A DNA stretch of 64,000 nt from Ralstonia soli (lineage in GTDB: Bacteria; Pseudomonadota; Gammaproteobacteria; Burkholderiales; Burkholderiaceae). The stretch is taken from positions 4,037-68,036 of the forward strand of contig NZ_JAMXHT010000010.1 in NCBI RefSeq assembly GCF_023955655.1, read 5' to 3'. The notes beneath the pieces were generated by a model that saw nothing but the letters and a program-made list of their open reading frames with translations, made no database searches and had not been told where the DNA came from. This document shows positions 43,097-51,892 of this stretch, in pieces (positions within the stretch are counted from its first letter, which is position 1; the number at the start of each line of letters is the position of its first letter). The position numbers were made by a program, and so were the translations under genes.

Positions 43097-45973
43097 TCAG
43101 GCAGCTTGCACCGGCAGGCGCGCAACCTGAGCTTCCAGTTTGGCGAGCGTGGCCTTGAAATCCGCCACACGCTTCTGTTCTTGTTCCACTACCGCGGCCG
43201 GTGCACGGGCGACAAATGATTCGTTGCCCAGCTTGCCTTCGCACTTGGTGATCTCGCCGCGCAGGCGGTCGATTTCCTTAGAGAGGCGAGCGTGCTCTGC
43301 CGCCACGTCGATTTCGATCTTCAGCAGAAGTTTGGTGTCGCCGACGATGGCGACCGGGGCGCCGGCGCCATCTTGCTCCATGGCGGCGGCGTCCGTGTAG
43401 ACCTTCACTTCCGACAGCTTGCCCAGTGCCTGCACGTATGGTGCGGCCACCTGCAGGAACTCGGCATCACCGTTGGCGTACAGCGGCACGCGTTGCGCCG
43501 GGGAGATGTTCATCTCGCCGCGCAGGTTGCGACAGGCGTCCACCAGCGCCTTCAACTGCTGCACCCACTGCTCGGCCTGCTCGTCGATCTTGCTGAGCGC
43601 GGCGCGCGGGTATTCCTGCAGCGCGAGGCTCTCGGTGCCGTCGCCCTTGGCGCGGCCAGCCATCGGCGCGACCTTCTGCCAGAGCTCTTCGGTAATGAAC
43701 GGGATGATCGGGTGGGCCAGGCGCAGCACGGTTTCCAGCACACGCAGCAGCGTGCGGCGCGTGGCGCGCTGCTGGGCCGGCGTGCCGGTCTGGATCTGCA
43801 CCTTGGCGAGTTCCAGGTACCAGTCGCAGTACTCGTCCCAGACGAACTTGTAGATGGCGTTGGCGATGTTGTCGAAGCGGTAGTCGGCAAAGCCTTTCTC
43901 CACTTCGGTTTCCACGCGCTGCAGCAGCGAGACGATCCAGCGGTCGGCCTGCGAGAAGTGCAGGTAGCCTTCGGGGCCGCAATCGCCGACGCATTCCTGC
44001 ATGCCGCAGTCCTGACCTTCGGTGTTCATCAGCACGAAGCGCGTGGCGTTCCAGAGCTTGTTGCAGAAGTTGCGGTAGCCCTCGCAACGGCCCGGGTCAA
44101 AGTTGATGCTGCGGCCCAGCGTGGCGAGCGACGCGAAGGTGAAGCGCAGCGCGTCGGCGCCGAACGCCGGAATGCCTTCCGGGAATTCCTTGCGCGTGCG
44201 CTTTTCGACCTTGGGCGCGTCCTTCGGGCGGCGCAGGCCGGTGGTGCGCTTGGCCAGCAGCGGCTCCAGCGCGATACCGTCGATCAGGTCGACCGGGTCG
44301 AGCGTGTTGCCCTCGGACTTGCTCATCTTCTTGCCTTCCGAATCGCGCACCAGGCCGTGCACATAGACGGTGTGGAAGGGCACTTCGCCGGTGAAGTGCA
44401 GGGTCATCATGACCATGCGCGCCACCCAGAAGAAGATGATGTCGTAGCCCGTGACCAGCACGGTGGAGGGCAGGAAGTGCTTCAGCTCCGGCGTGTCGGC
44501 TGGCCAACCCAGCGACGAGAACGGCACCAGCGCCGACGAGAACCACGTGTCGAGCACGTCGTCGTCGCGCGTAAGTGCGCCGGTGTAGCCCTTGGCCGCA
44601 GCCTGCGCCTTGGCTTCGTCTTCGGTGCGACCGACATAGACGTTACCGGCATCGTCGTACCACGCCGGAATCTGGTGGCCCCACCACAGTTGGCGCGAGA
44701 TGCACCAGTCCTGGATGTTGTTCAGCCACTGGTTGTACGTGTTGACCCACTGCTCGGGCACCAGCTTGATCTTGCCGCTCTGCACGGCGTCCAGCGCCAC
44801 CTCGGCGATGGAGCGGCCCGGGAAGCGCGTGCCTTCCGGTGCCGGCTTGCTCATGGCAACGAACCACTGGTCGGTCAGCATCGGCTCGATCACGACGCCG
44901 GTACGATCACCGCGCGGCACCATCAGCGTGTGCTTCTTCACTTCGGCCAGCAGGCCTTGCGCTTCGAGGTCGGCGACGATCTTCTTGCGGGCGTCGAAGC
45001 GGTCCATGCCGGCATAGGCGGCCGGCGCATCGGCGACGATCTTCGCGTCGAGCGTCAGGATCGACAGCTGCGGCAGCTTGTGGCGCTGGCCCACGGCGTA
45101 GTCGTTGAAATCGTGGCCCGGCGTCACCTTGACCACGCCGGTGCCGAATTCGCGGTCGACGTATTCGTCGGCAATCACGGGGATCTGGCGATCGGTCAGC
45201 GGCAGGTGCACGAACTTGCCGATCAGGTGGGCGTAGCGCTCATCTTCCGGGTGCACCATCACGGCCGTGTCGCCGAGCATCGTCTCGGGGCGGGTGGTGG
45301 CGACCGTCAGGTGGGTCAGGCCGCGCACGGCGTCCGGTTCGGCCAGCGGATAGCGGATGTGCCACAGCGAGCCTTCTTCCTCTTCGCTCACCACTTCCAG
45401 GTCGGACACAGCGGTGCCGAGTACCGGATCCCAGTTGACCAGGCGCTTGCCGCGGTAGATCAGGCCCTGCTCATACAGGCGCACGAACACGTCGCTGACG
45501 GCGCGCGACATCTTCGGGTCCATCGTGAAGTATTCGCGCTCCCAGTCGATCGAGGCGCCCATGCGGCGCACCTGGCGCGTGATGGTCGAGCCCGACTGCT
45601 CCTTCCACTCCCAGACCTTCTCGACGAACTTTTCGCGGCCCATGTCGTGGCGCGACACGCCTTGCGCATCCAACTGGCGTTCCACGACGATCTGCGTGGC
45701 GATACCGGCGTGGTCGGTGCCCGGCACCCACAGCGTGTTGGCGCCCGACATGCGCGCGTGGCGCGTCAGGCCGTCCATGATGGTCTGGTTGAACGCGTGG
45801 CCCATGTGTAGCGTGCCCGTCACGTTCGGCGGCGGCAGCTGGATACAGAAATCCGGCTTGCCGGCTTCGAGCGTCGCACGGGAGACGCCCATCGCTTCCC
45901 ACGCCGCGCTCCACTTCTGCTCGATGGTGGCGGGTTCGAAACTCTTGGCGAGGGCTTGGTTTTGATCGGTCAT
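43097..45973 (-). CDS. valS: Valyl-tRNA synthetase
   Basis: The 958-residue class-I synthetase charges tRNA-Val. The HIGH-type motif is [17 protein letters not shown] near residue 50, the KMSKS motif is KKMSKSEGN near residue 560, and a C-terminal coiled coil (arm domain) covers about the last 70 residues. The editing domain sits between the two halves of the Rossmann fold. Length matches E. coli ValS (951). It starts opposite uvrD, with divergent -10 boxes between them. Confidence 0.98.
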   Translation of the reverse strand: MTDQNQALAKSFEPATIEQKWSAAWEAMGVSRATLEAGKPDFCIQLPPPNVTGTLHMGHAFNQTIMDGLTRHARMSGANTLWVPGTDHAGIATQIVVERQLDAQGVSRHDMGREKFVEKVWEWKEQSGSTITRQVRRMGASIDWEREYFTMDPKMSRAVSDVFVRLYEQGLIYRGKRLVNWDPVLGTAVSDLEVVSEEEEGSLWHIRYPLAEPDAVRGLTHLTVATTRPETMLGDTAVMVHPEDERYAHLIGKFVHLPLTDRQIPVIADEYVDREFGTGVVKVTPGHDFNDYAVGQRHKLPQLSILTLDAKIVADAPAAYAGMDRFDARKKIVADLEAQGLLAEVKKHTLMVPRGDRTGVVIEPMLTDQWFVAMSKPAPEGTRFPGRSIAEVALDAVQSGKIKLVPEQWVNTYNQWLNNIQDWCISRQLWWGHQIPAWYDDAGNVYVGRTEDEAKAQAAAKGYTGALTRDDDVLDTWFSSALVPFSSLGWPADTPELKHFLPSTVLVTGYDIIFFWVARMVMMTLHFTGEVPFHTVYVHGLVRDSEGKKMSKSEGNTLDPVDLIDGIALEPLLAKRTTGLRRPKDAPKVEKRTRKEFPEGIPAFGADALRFTFASLATLGRSINFDPGRCEGYRNFCNKLWNATRFVLMNTEGQDCGMQECVGDCGPEGYLHFSQADRWIVSLLQRVETEVEKGFADYRFDNIANAIYKFVWDEYCDWYLELAKVQIQTGTPAQQRATRRTLLRVLETVLRLAHPIIPFITEELWQKVAPMAGRAKGDGTESLALQEYPRAALSKIDEQAEQWVQQLKALVDACRNLRGEMNISPAQRVPLYANGDAEFLQVAAPYVQALGKLSEVKVYTDAAAMEQDGAGAPVAIVGDTKLLLKIEIDVAAEHARLSKEIDRLRGEITKCEGKLGNESFVARAPAAVVEQEQKRVADFKATLAKLEAQVARLPVQAA

Positions 45974-46041
45974 GCTGACAGAGGCGCGAAGGGGCGCAAA
46001 AGAGACGTTTGGCCCAAGAAAATGCTGGGCGAAAGCTTGGA

Positions 46042-46098
46042 ATTATACGACTTGTCCGTGTCTGCCACGGGCGAGGCGCGGGAGGGCGCCGGTATAAT
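46042..46098. promoter_or_regulatory. Divergent -10 boxes for valS and the helicase gene
   Basis: A minus-strand TATAAT lies at 46042-46047, about 70 bases before valS. A plus-strand TATAAT lies at 46093-46098, about 29 bases before the helicase gene. Both match the consensus -10 perfectly. Their -35 boxes are weak, so these are probable rather than certain promoters. Confidence 0.5.
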
Positions 46099-46126
46099 TT
46101 GAGGATTCTGCCGAGGCTCCTCCCGC

Positions 46127-48508
46127 ATGTCCGACCTGCTCGCCAATCTGAACCCCGAACAACGCGCTGCCATCACGCTTCCCGATGAATCGGCGCTGAT
46201 CCTGGCGGGGGCGGGCAGCGGCAAGACGCGCGTGCTGACCACCCGCATCGCCTGGCTGATCCAGAGCGCACGCGTGTCGCCGTCGGGTGTGCTGGCCGTC
46301 ACGTTTACGAACAAGGCGGCCAAGGAAATGACGGCCCGCCTGCAGGCCATGCTGCCGCTCAACACGCGCGCCATGTGGATCGGCACGTTCCATGGCTTGT
46401 GTAACCGCCTGCTGCGCGCGCACTACCGCGATGCCGGCCTGCCGCAGACCTTCCAGATCCTGGATACGCAAGACCAGCTTTCCGCCGTCAAGCGCCTGCT
46501 CAAGTCGCTCAATATCGACGACGAGAAGTTTCCGCCCAAGAACGTCCAGTACTTCATCAACGGGGCCAAGGAGCAGGGCCTGCGCGCGGGCGATCTGGAA
46601 ATCGCCAATGAATACGACCGCCGCATGGCCGACCTGTACGCCGCCTACGACGCGCAATGCCAGCGCGAAGGCGTGGTCGACTTTGCCGAACTGCTGCTGC
46701 GCTGCTATGAACTGCTGCGCTACAACGATGCGATCCGCGCGCATTACCAGCGGCGCTTCAAGCACATCCTGGTCGATGAGTTCCAGGATACGAACAAGCT
46801 GCAGTACGCTTGGCTGAAGGTTCTCGCGGGTTTGGGCGAGCCAGGTGTCACGCCCAACGCCATCTTCGCCGTTGGCGATGATGATCAGAGCATCTACGCG
46901 TTTCGTGGCGCCAACGTCGGCAATATGGTCGACTTCGAGCGCGAATTCCGCGTCGAGCACCGGATCAAGCTGGAGCAGAACTACCGCTCGCACGGCAATA
47001 TTCTCGACACGGCTAACCACCTCATCTCGCACAACTCGCGCCGCCTGGGCAAGAACCTGCGTACCGACGCAGGCCATGGCGAGTTGGTGCGCGTCTATCA
47101 GGCCGCGACGGACGGTCAGGAGGCCGGCTGGATCGTCGACGAGATCCGCGACCGCATTGCCACCGGCATGTCGCGCTCGGAAATCGCCATCCTCTATCGC
47201 AGCAACGCGCAGTCGCGAGTGATCGAGCACGCGCTGTTCTCGGCGGGGATTCCGTACAAGGTGTACGGCGGCCTGCGCTTTTTCGAGCGCGCGGAAATCA
47301 AGCATGCGCTGGCGTATATCCAGTTGCTGGAGAACCCGGACAACGACGCTGCATTTGGGCGCGTGGTGAACTTTCCGGCGCGTGGCGTCGGGGCGCGTTC
47401 GCTGGAGCTGTTGCAGGATGCTGCCAAGCTGTATGGCATCTCGCTGGCGGCCTCGGTGCCCTATCTGACGGGCGCGGCGGCCACCAAGCTCTCCGCATTC
47501 GTGCGCCTGATCGAGCAGATGCGTGCCGACACGCGCCAGATGACGCTGCCCGAAATTGTTCAGCACGTCATCCACGCCAGCGGCCTGATCACGCATTACC
47601 AGGGCGAGAAGGAAGGCCAGGACCGCATTGAGAACTTGCAGGAGTTGGTGACCGCCGCCCAGGCGTTCGTGGCCGAAGAGGGTTACGGCGTAGATGCGAT
47701 TGCGACCGCGCTACCGGTGCGCCACGACGCCATGCTGCGCATCGAAGGCGGCGAGATTGACGAGAACCGCGGCGATACCGTCTCCGAACTCGTCACCGAC
47801 GAGGCGCCGGCGGAGATGACGCCGCTGGTCGCCTTCCTCACGCACGCCTCGCTGGAGGCTGGCGACAACCAGGCCCAGGCCGGCCAGGACGCCGTGCAGA
47901 TGATGACCGTGCACGCAGCCAAGGGGCTGGAGTTCCACGTCGTCTTCATCACCGGGCTGGAAGAGGGCTTGTTCCCGCACGAAAACAGCCAGATGGAAAA
48001 GGATGGCCTGGAAGAAGAGCGCCGCCTGATGTACGTGGCCATCACTCGGGCGCGCGAGCGGCTCTATCTGTCGTTCGCGCAGAGCCGCGTGCTGCATGGC
48101 CAGATTCGCTACCACATCCGCTCACGCTTCTTCGATGAGCTGCCGGAAGACACATTGAAGTGGCTGACGCCCCAGCAATCGGGCTACACCGCGACGCGTC
48201 GTGCGCAAGGCGAAAGCGGCGCGTGGGGCAAAGATTGGTTCAAGCGCCCCGAGCGCGGCGACGAAGACGCCTACACCGGCACGCGCCCCACCGGCGGCAT
48301 GGACACCGGCAAGAACTACGCCGATGCCAAACGCGCCGAGGCCACGGGCTTCCGTGTCGGCCAGTCGGTGTTCCACAACAAGTTCGGGGAAGGCGTCATC
48401 ACGACGCTGGAAGGCGAGGGCGCCGAGGCACGCGCTCACATCAAGTTCAACCGCCACGGGGTGAAGGTGCTGGCGTTGGGCATCGCCAAGCTGGACCCGA
48501 TCAACTGA
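46127..48508 (+). CDS. uvrD: UvrD/Rep/PcrA-family DNA helicase
   Basis: The 793-residue superfamily-1 helicase unwinds DNA 3'-to-5' in repair and replication restart. It has motif I AGAGSGKTR near residue 28, motif Ia TFTNKAAKEM, motif II in LVDEFQDTN, motif III GDDDQSIYAFRGA and motif V VHAAKGLEFHVVFITGLEEG. The C-terminal tail (GFRVGQSVFHNKFGEGVIT) is the UvrD/PcrA RNA-polymerase-binding Tudor-like segment. That tail and the length favour UvrD over Rep. Confidence 0.93.
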   Translation: MSDLLANLNPEQRAAITLPDESALILAGAGSGKTRVLTTRIAWLIQSARVSPSGVLAVTFTNKAAKEMTARLQAMLPLNTRAMWIGTFHGLCNRLLRAHYRDAGLPQTFQILDTQDQLSAVKRLLKSLNIDDEKFPPKNVQYFINGAKEQGLRAGDLEIANEYDRRMADLYAAYDAQCQREGVVDFAELLLRCYELLRYNDAIRAHYQRRFKHILVDEFQDTNKLQYAWLKVLAGLGEPGVTPNAIFAVGDDDQSIYAFRGANVGNMVDFEREFRVEHRIKLEQNYRSHGNILDTANHLISHNSRRLGKNLRTDAGHGELVRVYQAATDGQEAGWIVDEIRDRIATGMSRSEIAILYRSNAQSRVIEHALFSAGIPYKVYGGLRFFERAEIKHALAYIQLLENPDNDAAFGRVVNFPARGVGARSLELLQDAAKLYGISLAASVPYLTGAAATKLSAFVRLIEQMRADTRQMTLPEIVQHVIHASGLITHYQGEKEGQDRIENLQELVTAAQAFVAEEGYGVDAIATALPVRHDAMLRIEGGEIDENRGDTVSELVTDEAPAEMTPLVAFLTHASLEAGDNQAQAGQDAVQMMTVHAAKGLEFHVVFITGLEEGLFPHENSQMEKDGLEEERRLMYVAITRARERLYLSFAQSRVLHGQIRYHIRSRFFDELPEDTLKWLTPQQSGYTATRRAQGESGAWGKDWFKRPERGDEDAYTGTRPTGGMDTGKNYADAKRAEATGFRVGQSVFHNKFGEGVITTLEGEGAEARAHIKFNRHGVKVLALGIAKLDPIN

Positions 48509-48532
48509 GCGTCGATCGAGTCCGGGTGCGGG

Positions 48533-49330
48533 TCAGACCGTCGTGTCGGTGGTCTGGCCTGCGGCCTGCGTCACGTTGAAGCAGCCGCGATACGTCGCGT
48601 AGAATGAGCAGTACAGCACCGCCATCACCAGAATCCGGTACGGCGTGGCGATGATCGGGGCGATGTTGTTGGCGCCGCTCGAAGCGAACAGCGCATCGAT
48701 GAACAGCGGCACCGCAATCAGCAGGATCGCGACCAGCACTCCATACGCGATGAACGCGGCGCGGTTGCGCCACACGGCCATCCAGCTGAAGAACAGCGCC
48801 TTGCCGACCGGAATGCCGTGCCACGCCACCAGCAGCGGCGCAAACCAGAACAGCACCGCCACCGGGATATACAGCACCGAGCCCATCACCATCGCCAGGT
48901 AGAACTCGCGGATGGCGTCGGTGGTGAGCGGCTTGTCGCTGACCACGGTCATCAGCGTATCGACGTCCACCATCGTCATCAGCACGCCGCTGACCACCAG
49001 CACCAGCACGCCATAGATGCCGCCCAGCTTGAGCAGCGCGCGCATCGCATCCTTGCCATACGCACGGAAGCCCGCGATGAGCGAGGCGGGCCCGACGCGC
49101 TTGCCCGCCACCGTATCGCGGCACGCCGACATGAACCCCACAAAGATGGCCGGGTTGACCAGCAGAATCGCGAACACGCCCACTGGGGGTGCCAGCAGCA
49201 TCAGCAGGTTGACGGCAAACAGGTAGATGAACAGCAGCAGCAAGAAACCGATCGGGTTCTTGCGGAACAGCCACGCGCCCTGGCGCAGCCAGACGTAGCC
49301 TTGCTTGGCCGGTACTTCAATCAGTTGCAT
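48533..49330 (-). CDS. BPSS1780-type multi-pass membrane protein
   Basis: The 265-residue protein has about six membrane segments, including [33 protein letters not shown] and [20 protein letters not shown]. It begins [20 protein letters not shown], typical of a family of unknown function found in Burkholderiaceae. It starts within the end of thrB (10-base overlap), so the two are co-transcribed. I can assign no activity. Confidence 0.75.
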   Translation of the reverse strand: MQLIEVPAKQGYVWLRQGAWLFRKNPIGFLLLLFIYLFAVNLLMLLAPPVGVFAILLVNPAIFVGFMSACRDTVAGKRVGPASLIAGFRAYGKDAMRALLKLGGIYGVLVLVVSGVLMTMVDVDTLMTVVSDKPLTTDAIREFYLAMVMGSVLYIPVAVLFWFAPLLVAWHGIPVGKALFFSWMAVWRNRAAFIAYGVLVAILLIAVPLFIDALFASSGANNIAPIIATPYRILVMAVLYCSFYATYRGCFNVTQAAGQTTDTTV

Positions 49331-50325
49331 GGTTGAGGGAGGTCCAGAGTCAGGCCGCCTGGGCCCACCCGTTCGCGCAGTACGCGCTCGAAGTGGGTCG
49401 GGTCGTGCGGCTTGAGCAGTTCGGCATCGCGCGGCAGGTAGAAATCCCACAGACGCGACACCCAGAAGCGATAGGCCGCGGCACGCAGCATGTCCTGCCA
49501 GTGCCGCGCTTCAGCATCGGTGAACGGGCGCACGGCGTGGTAGGCGTGCAGCATCGCCCGTGCCCGCTCGGCATCCAGCACGCCAGTGGCCAGGTCGATG
49601 CACCAGTCATTGACGGTCACGGCCACGTCGAAAAGCCACTTGTCGACGCCGGCAAAGTAGAAATCGAAGAAGCCGCCCAGGCGTTCCGGCTGGCCGTCGG
49701 TGGCCGGCTCGAACAGCACGTTGTCGCGGAAGAGGTCGCAATGGCACGGGCCTTCAGGCAGCGCGGCGTAGTCGGCGCTGGCGAAGAAGCGTTGCTGATG
49801 CGCGAGTTCGCTCTCGAGCAGCGCGCGCGTGTCGCCGTGCACGAAGGGCGCCACGTCGGGCACCACCTCGTTCCACCAGGGCAGGCTGCGCAGGTTCGGC
49901 TGGTGACGCGGATAGTCGCGTCCGGCCAGATGCATGCGCGCGAGCATGTCGCCGACGATGGCGCATTCCGACACGGTGGGCGCCAAGTTCGAGCGGCCCG
50001 CCAGGCGTGTCACGATGGTTGCCGGCTTGCCGCCCAGCGTGCGCAGGATCTCGCCATCGCGGCCCGGAATCGGCGCCGGCACGCTGATGTCGTGCTGCGC
50101 AAGATGCTGCATCAAATACAGATAGAACGGCAGTTGCTCAAGCGTCAGCCGCTCGAACAGCGTGACGACGTATTCGTGCGTCTGCCCGTCCTTCTCCGTG
50201 GTCAGGAAGAAGTTGGAGTTCTCGATCCCGGAGGGGATGCCGCGAAATGCGCGCACGGCGCCCACATCGTATTGATCCAGCCAGAGAGCGATCTCGGCAT
50301 CGGAGACCGGGGTGAAAACAGCCAT
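49321..50325 (-). CDS. thrB: Homoserine kinase (choline-kinase-like type)
   Basis: The 334-residue enzyme phosphorylates homoserine in threonine synthesis. It is the aminoglycoside-phosphotransferase-fold type used by many proteobacteria instead of the GHMP type. The catalytic loop reads [15 protein letters not shown] near residue 195, and the metal-binding segment [19 protein letters not shown] follows. The start at 50325 gives the family N-terminus [16 protein letters not shown]. The thrB, DUF2782 and polA genes lie close together, a familiar arrangement in proteobacteria. Confidence 0.92.
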   Translation of the reverse strand: MAVFTPVSDAEIALWLDQYDVGAVRAFRGIPSGIENSNFFLTTEKDGQTHEYVVTLFERLTLEQLPFYLYLMQHLAQHDISVPAPIPGRDGEILRTLGGKPATIVTRLAGRSNLAPTVSECAIVGDMLARMHLAGRDYPRHQPNLRSLPWWNEVVPDVAPFVHGDTRALLESELAHQQRFFASADYAALPEGPCHCDLFRDNVLFEPATDGQPERLGGFFDFYFAGVDKWLFDVAVTVNDWCIDLATGVLDAERARAMLHAYHAVRPFTDAEARHWQDMLRAAAYRFWVSRLWDFYLPRDAELLKPHDPTHFERVLRERVGPGGLTLDLPQPCN

Positions 50326-50410
50326 GCTTCGCAGGTGGGAAACGGGTGGAAGAAAACGCAACCGGCCCGCGATGGAGCCGGCTTGCGGGCGCCGAAGGTG
50401 CGGCGCGGGC

Positions 50411-50842
50411 TTAGAACTTCAGGACGTTGACCGAGGGTACCCGGTCGATGTCGCCGCGCTCACGAATGCGCGGCGAGCTGTCTTCTGGCTTGCTCATGTT
50501 GTAGGACGTTCCCATGCCGGATTTGACATGGATGTCCGGTGCCTGGCCTTTCTGAAAGCGGTATTCCTCGACCTGCGTGCCGTCGTTGTCGCGGTAGTCA
50601 AAGCTCGGCTTGACGGCTTCATGGTGGATGGCGCCCTTGGTGGGCTTGGCGATCGGCTGGCTGTTGATCGCCTTGACATCGGGCAGGTCCAGGCCGGCGC
50701 TGTCCGCCGTCACCTCGGCGTGCGCGGGCAGGGCGAAGCAGAGGGCGGCGCCAGCCAGCAGGCCACCGTGGCGCATCAGACGCGCGACATTGGCGAAGCC
50801 GGAGCGGACTGCAGCGGCGGACGGGTGAAGCAGCGAATCCAT
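50411..50842 (-). CDS. Secreted DUF2782-type protein
   Basis: The 143-residue protein has a signal region (about residues 25-43, [15 protein letters not shown]). The C-terminal half holds the DUF2782 pattern: [19 protein letters not shown] followed by a Tyr and a basic C-terminus. These proteins occur next to polA and thrB in many proteobacteria but have no known role. GGAG lies about seven bases before the ATG. Confidence 0.75.
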   Translation of the reverse strand: MDSLLHPSAAAVRSGFANVARLMRHGGLLAGAALCFALPAHAEVTADSAGLDLPDVKAINSQPIAKPTKGAIHHEAVKPSFDYRDNDGTQVEEYRFQKGQAPDIHVKSGMGTSYNMSKPEDSSPRIRERGDIDRVPSVNVLKF

Positions 50843-50937
50843 GATGGACTCCGGCGAGTGATCTGAGACCCTGCATTCTAGCAGTCCAGCCCCCTCGCCA
50901 TCGTCCGTTCGCATGGCGCCGAATGTCACACCTGCGC

Positions 50938-51888
50938 TTACAGGTAGAACATCTCTTCCTTGGGCGGAATCGGCGAGGTGCCTTCGCGCTTTTCGTAGAA
51001 CTCGTAGACGGCATCGAGCGCGTCCTTGGGTTCGTCGACGATGCGCATGATGTCGAGGTCGTGCTCGGCAATCAGGCCCATCGGCAGCAGCGTGAAGCGG
51101 AACCAGTCGAGCAGGCCCTTCCAGAAGTGGCTGCCGAACATGACCACCGGCACGCTGCGCGACTTGCCAGTCTGCACGAGCGTGAGCACCTCGGCCAGTT
51201 CATCCAGCGTGCCGAATCCGCCGGGCATGACGATGAACGCGTCCGAGTTCTTCACGAAGGTCACCTTGCGCGTGAAGAAATGGCGGAAGCGCATCGAAAT
51301 GTCCTGATACGGATTGCCTTGCTGTTCATGCGGCAACTCGATGTTCAGCCCGACGCTGGCCGACTTGCCCGCGTGCGCGCCCTTGTTGGCCGCTTCCATG
51401 ATGCCGGGGCCGCCGCCGGAGATGACGGCGAAGCCTGCGTCCGAGAACAACCGGGCGATTTCGATGGTGCGTTCGTAGTACGGAGAATCCTCGCGCAGGC
51501 GCGCGCTGCCGTAGATCGAAACGGCCGGGCGGATCTCCGAGAGGTACTCGGTCGCCTCGATGAACTCTGCCATAATCGTGAACATCTGCCAGGAGGCGCG
51601 CGCTTTCTTTGCGGTGGCGCGTTCTTCGTCAGCGAGTGCCCGCAGGCTGGGGATCATCTTGCGATCGGTGCGGCCATGAGCCACGTCGGCTTTGGGCTCG
51701 TGTTCAACGCCCACCGTCACGTTGACGTCCATGTCGGCCGTGGTGGCCTGGCGCGCGGGGCTCACCCCCGTCAGTTCAGCCGCGGACACATCTGCAGCCT
51801 GCTTTGCCACGCCGCCAGGTGCCGAGCCTTCAGCGGAAGCGCCATTATCGGAAACGCCGTTTGGCGTTCCAGTCACTTTAGAGTCCAT
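50938..51888 (-). CDS. LOG-family (TIGR00730) Rossmann-fold protein
   Basis: The 316-residue protein carries the LOG motifs SGGGPGIMEAANKGA near residue 155 and VMPGGFGTLDELAEVLTLVQ near residue 220. LOG proteins are phosphoribohydrolases that cut nucleotide monophosphates such as AMP, or N6-modified forms. The first 77 residues are low-complexity (Ala, Ser, Thr, Val) and have no domain. Internal Met codons at 51732 and 51657 could be the true start. As annotated, its ATG falls within 5 bases of the polA start on the other strand. Confidence 0.85.
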   Translation of the reverse strand: MDSKVTGTPNGVSDNGASAEGSAPGGVAKQAADVSAAELTGVSPARQATTADMDVNVTVGVEHEPKADVAHGRTDRKMIPSLRALADEERATAKKARASWQMFTIMAEFIEATEYLSEIRPAVSIYGSARLREDSPYYERTIEIARLFSDAGFAVISGGGPGIMEAANKGAHAGKSASVGLNIELPHEQQGNPYQDISMRFRHFFTRKVTFVKNSDAFIVMPGGFGTLDELAEVLTLVQTGKSRSVPVVMFGSHFWKGLLDWFRFTLLPMGLIAEHDLDIMRIVDEPKDALDAVYEFYEKREGTSPIPPKEEMFYL

Positions 51889-51892
51889 GGGA

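Noticed and set aside
43292-45811. 839-residue open frame opposite valS
   Set aside because: GC bias keeps the opposite strand open. The composition is implausible and the valS frame is beyond doubt.
46043-47596. 517-residue open frame opposite the UvrD-family helicase
   Set aside because: It is a shadow of the helicase; no motif and a composition typical of antisense frames.
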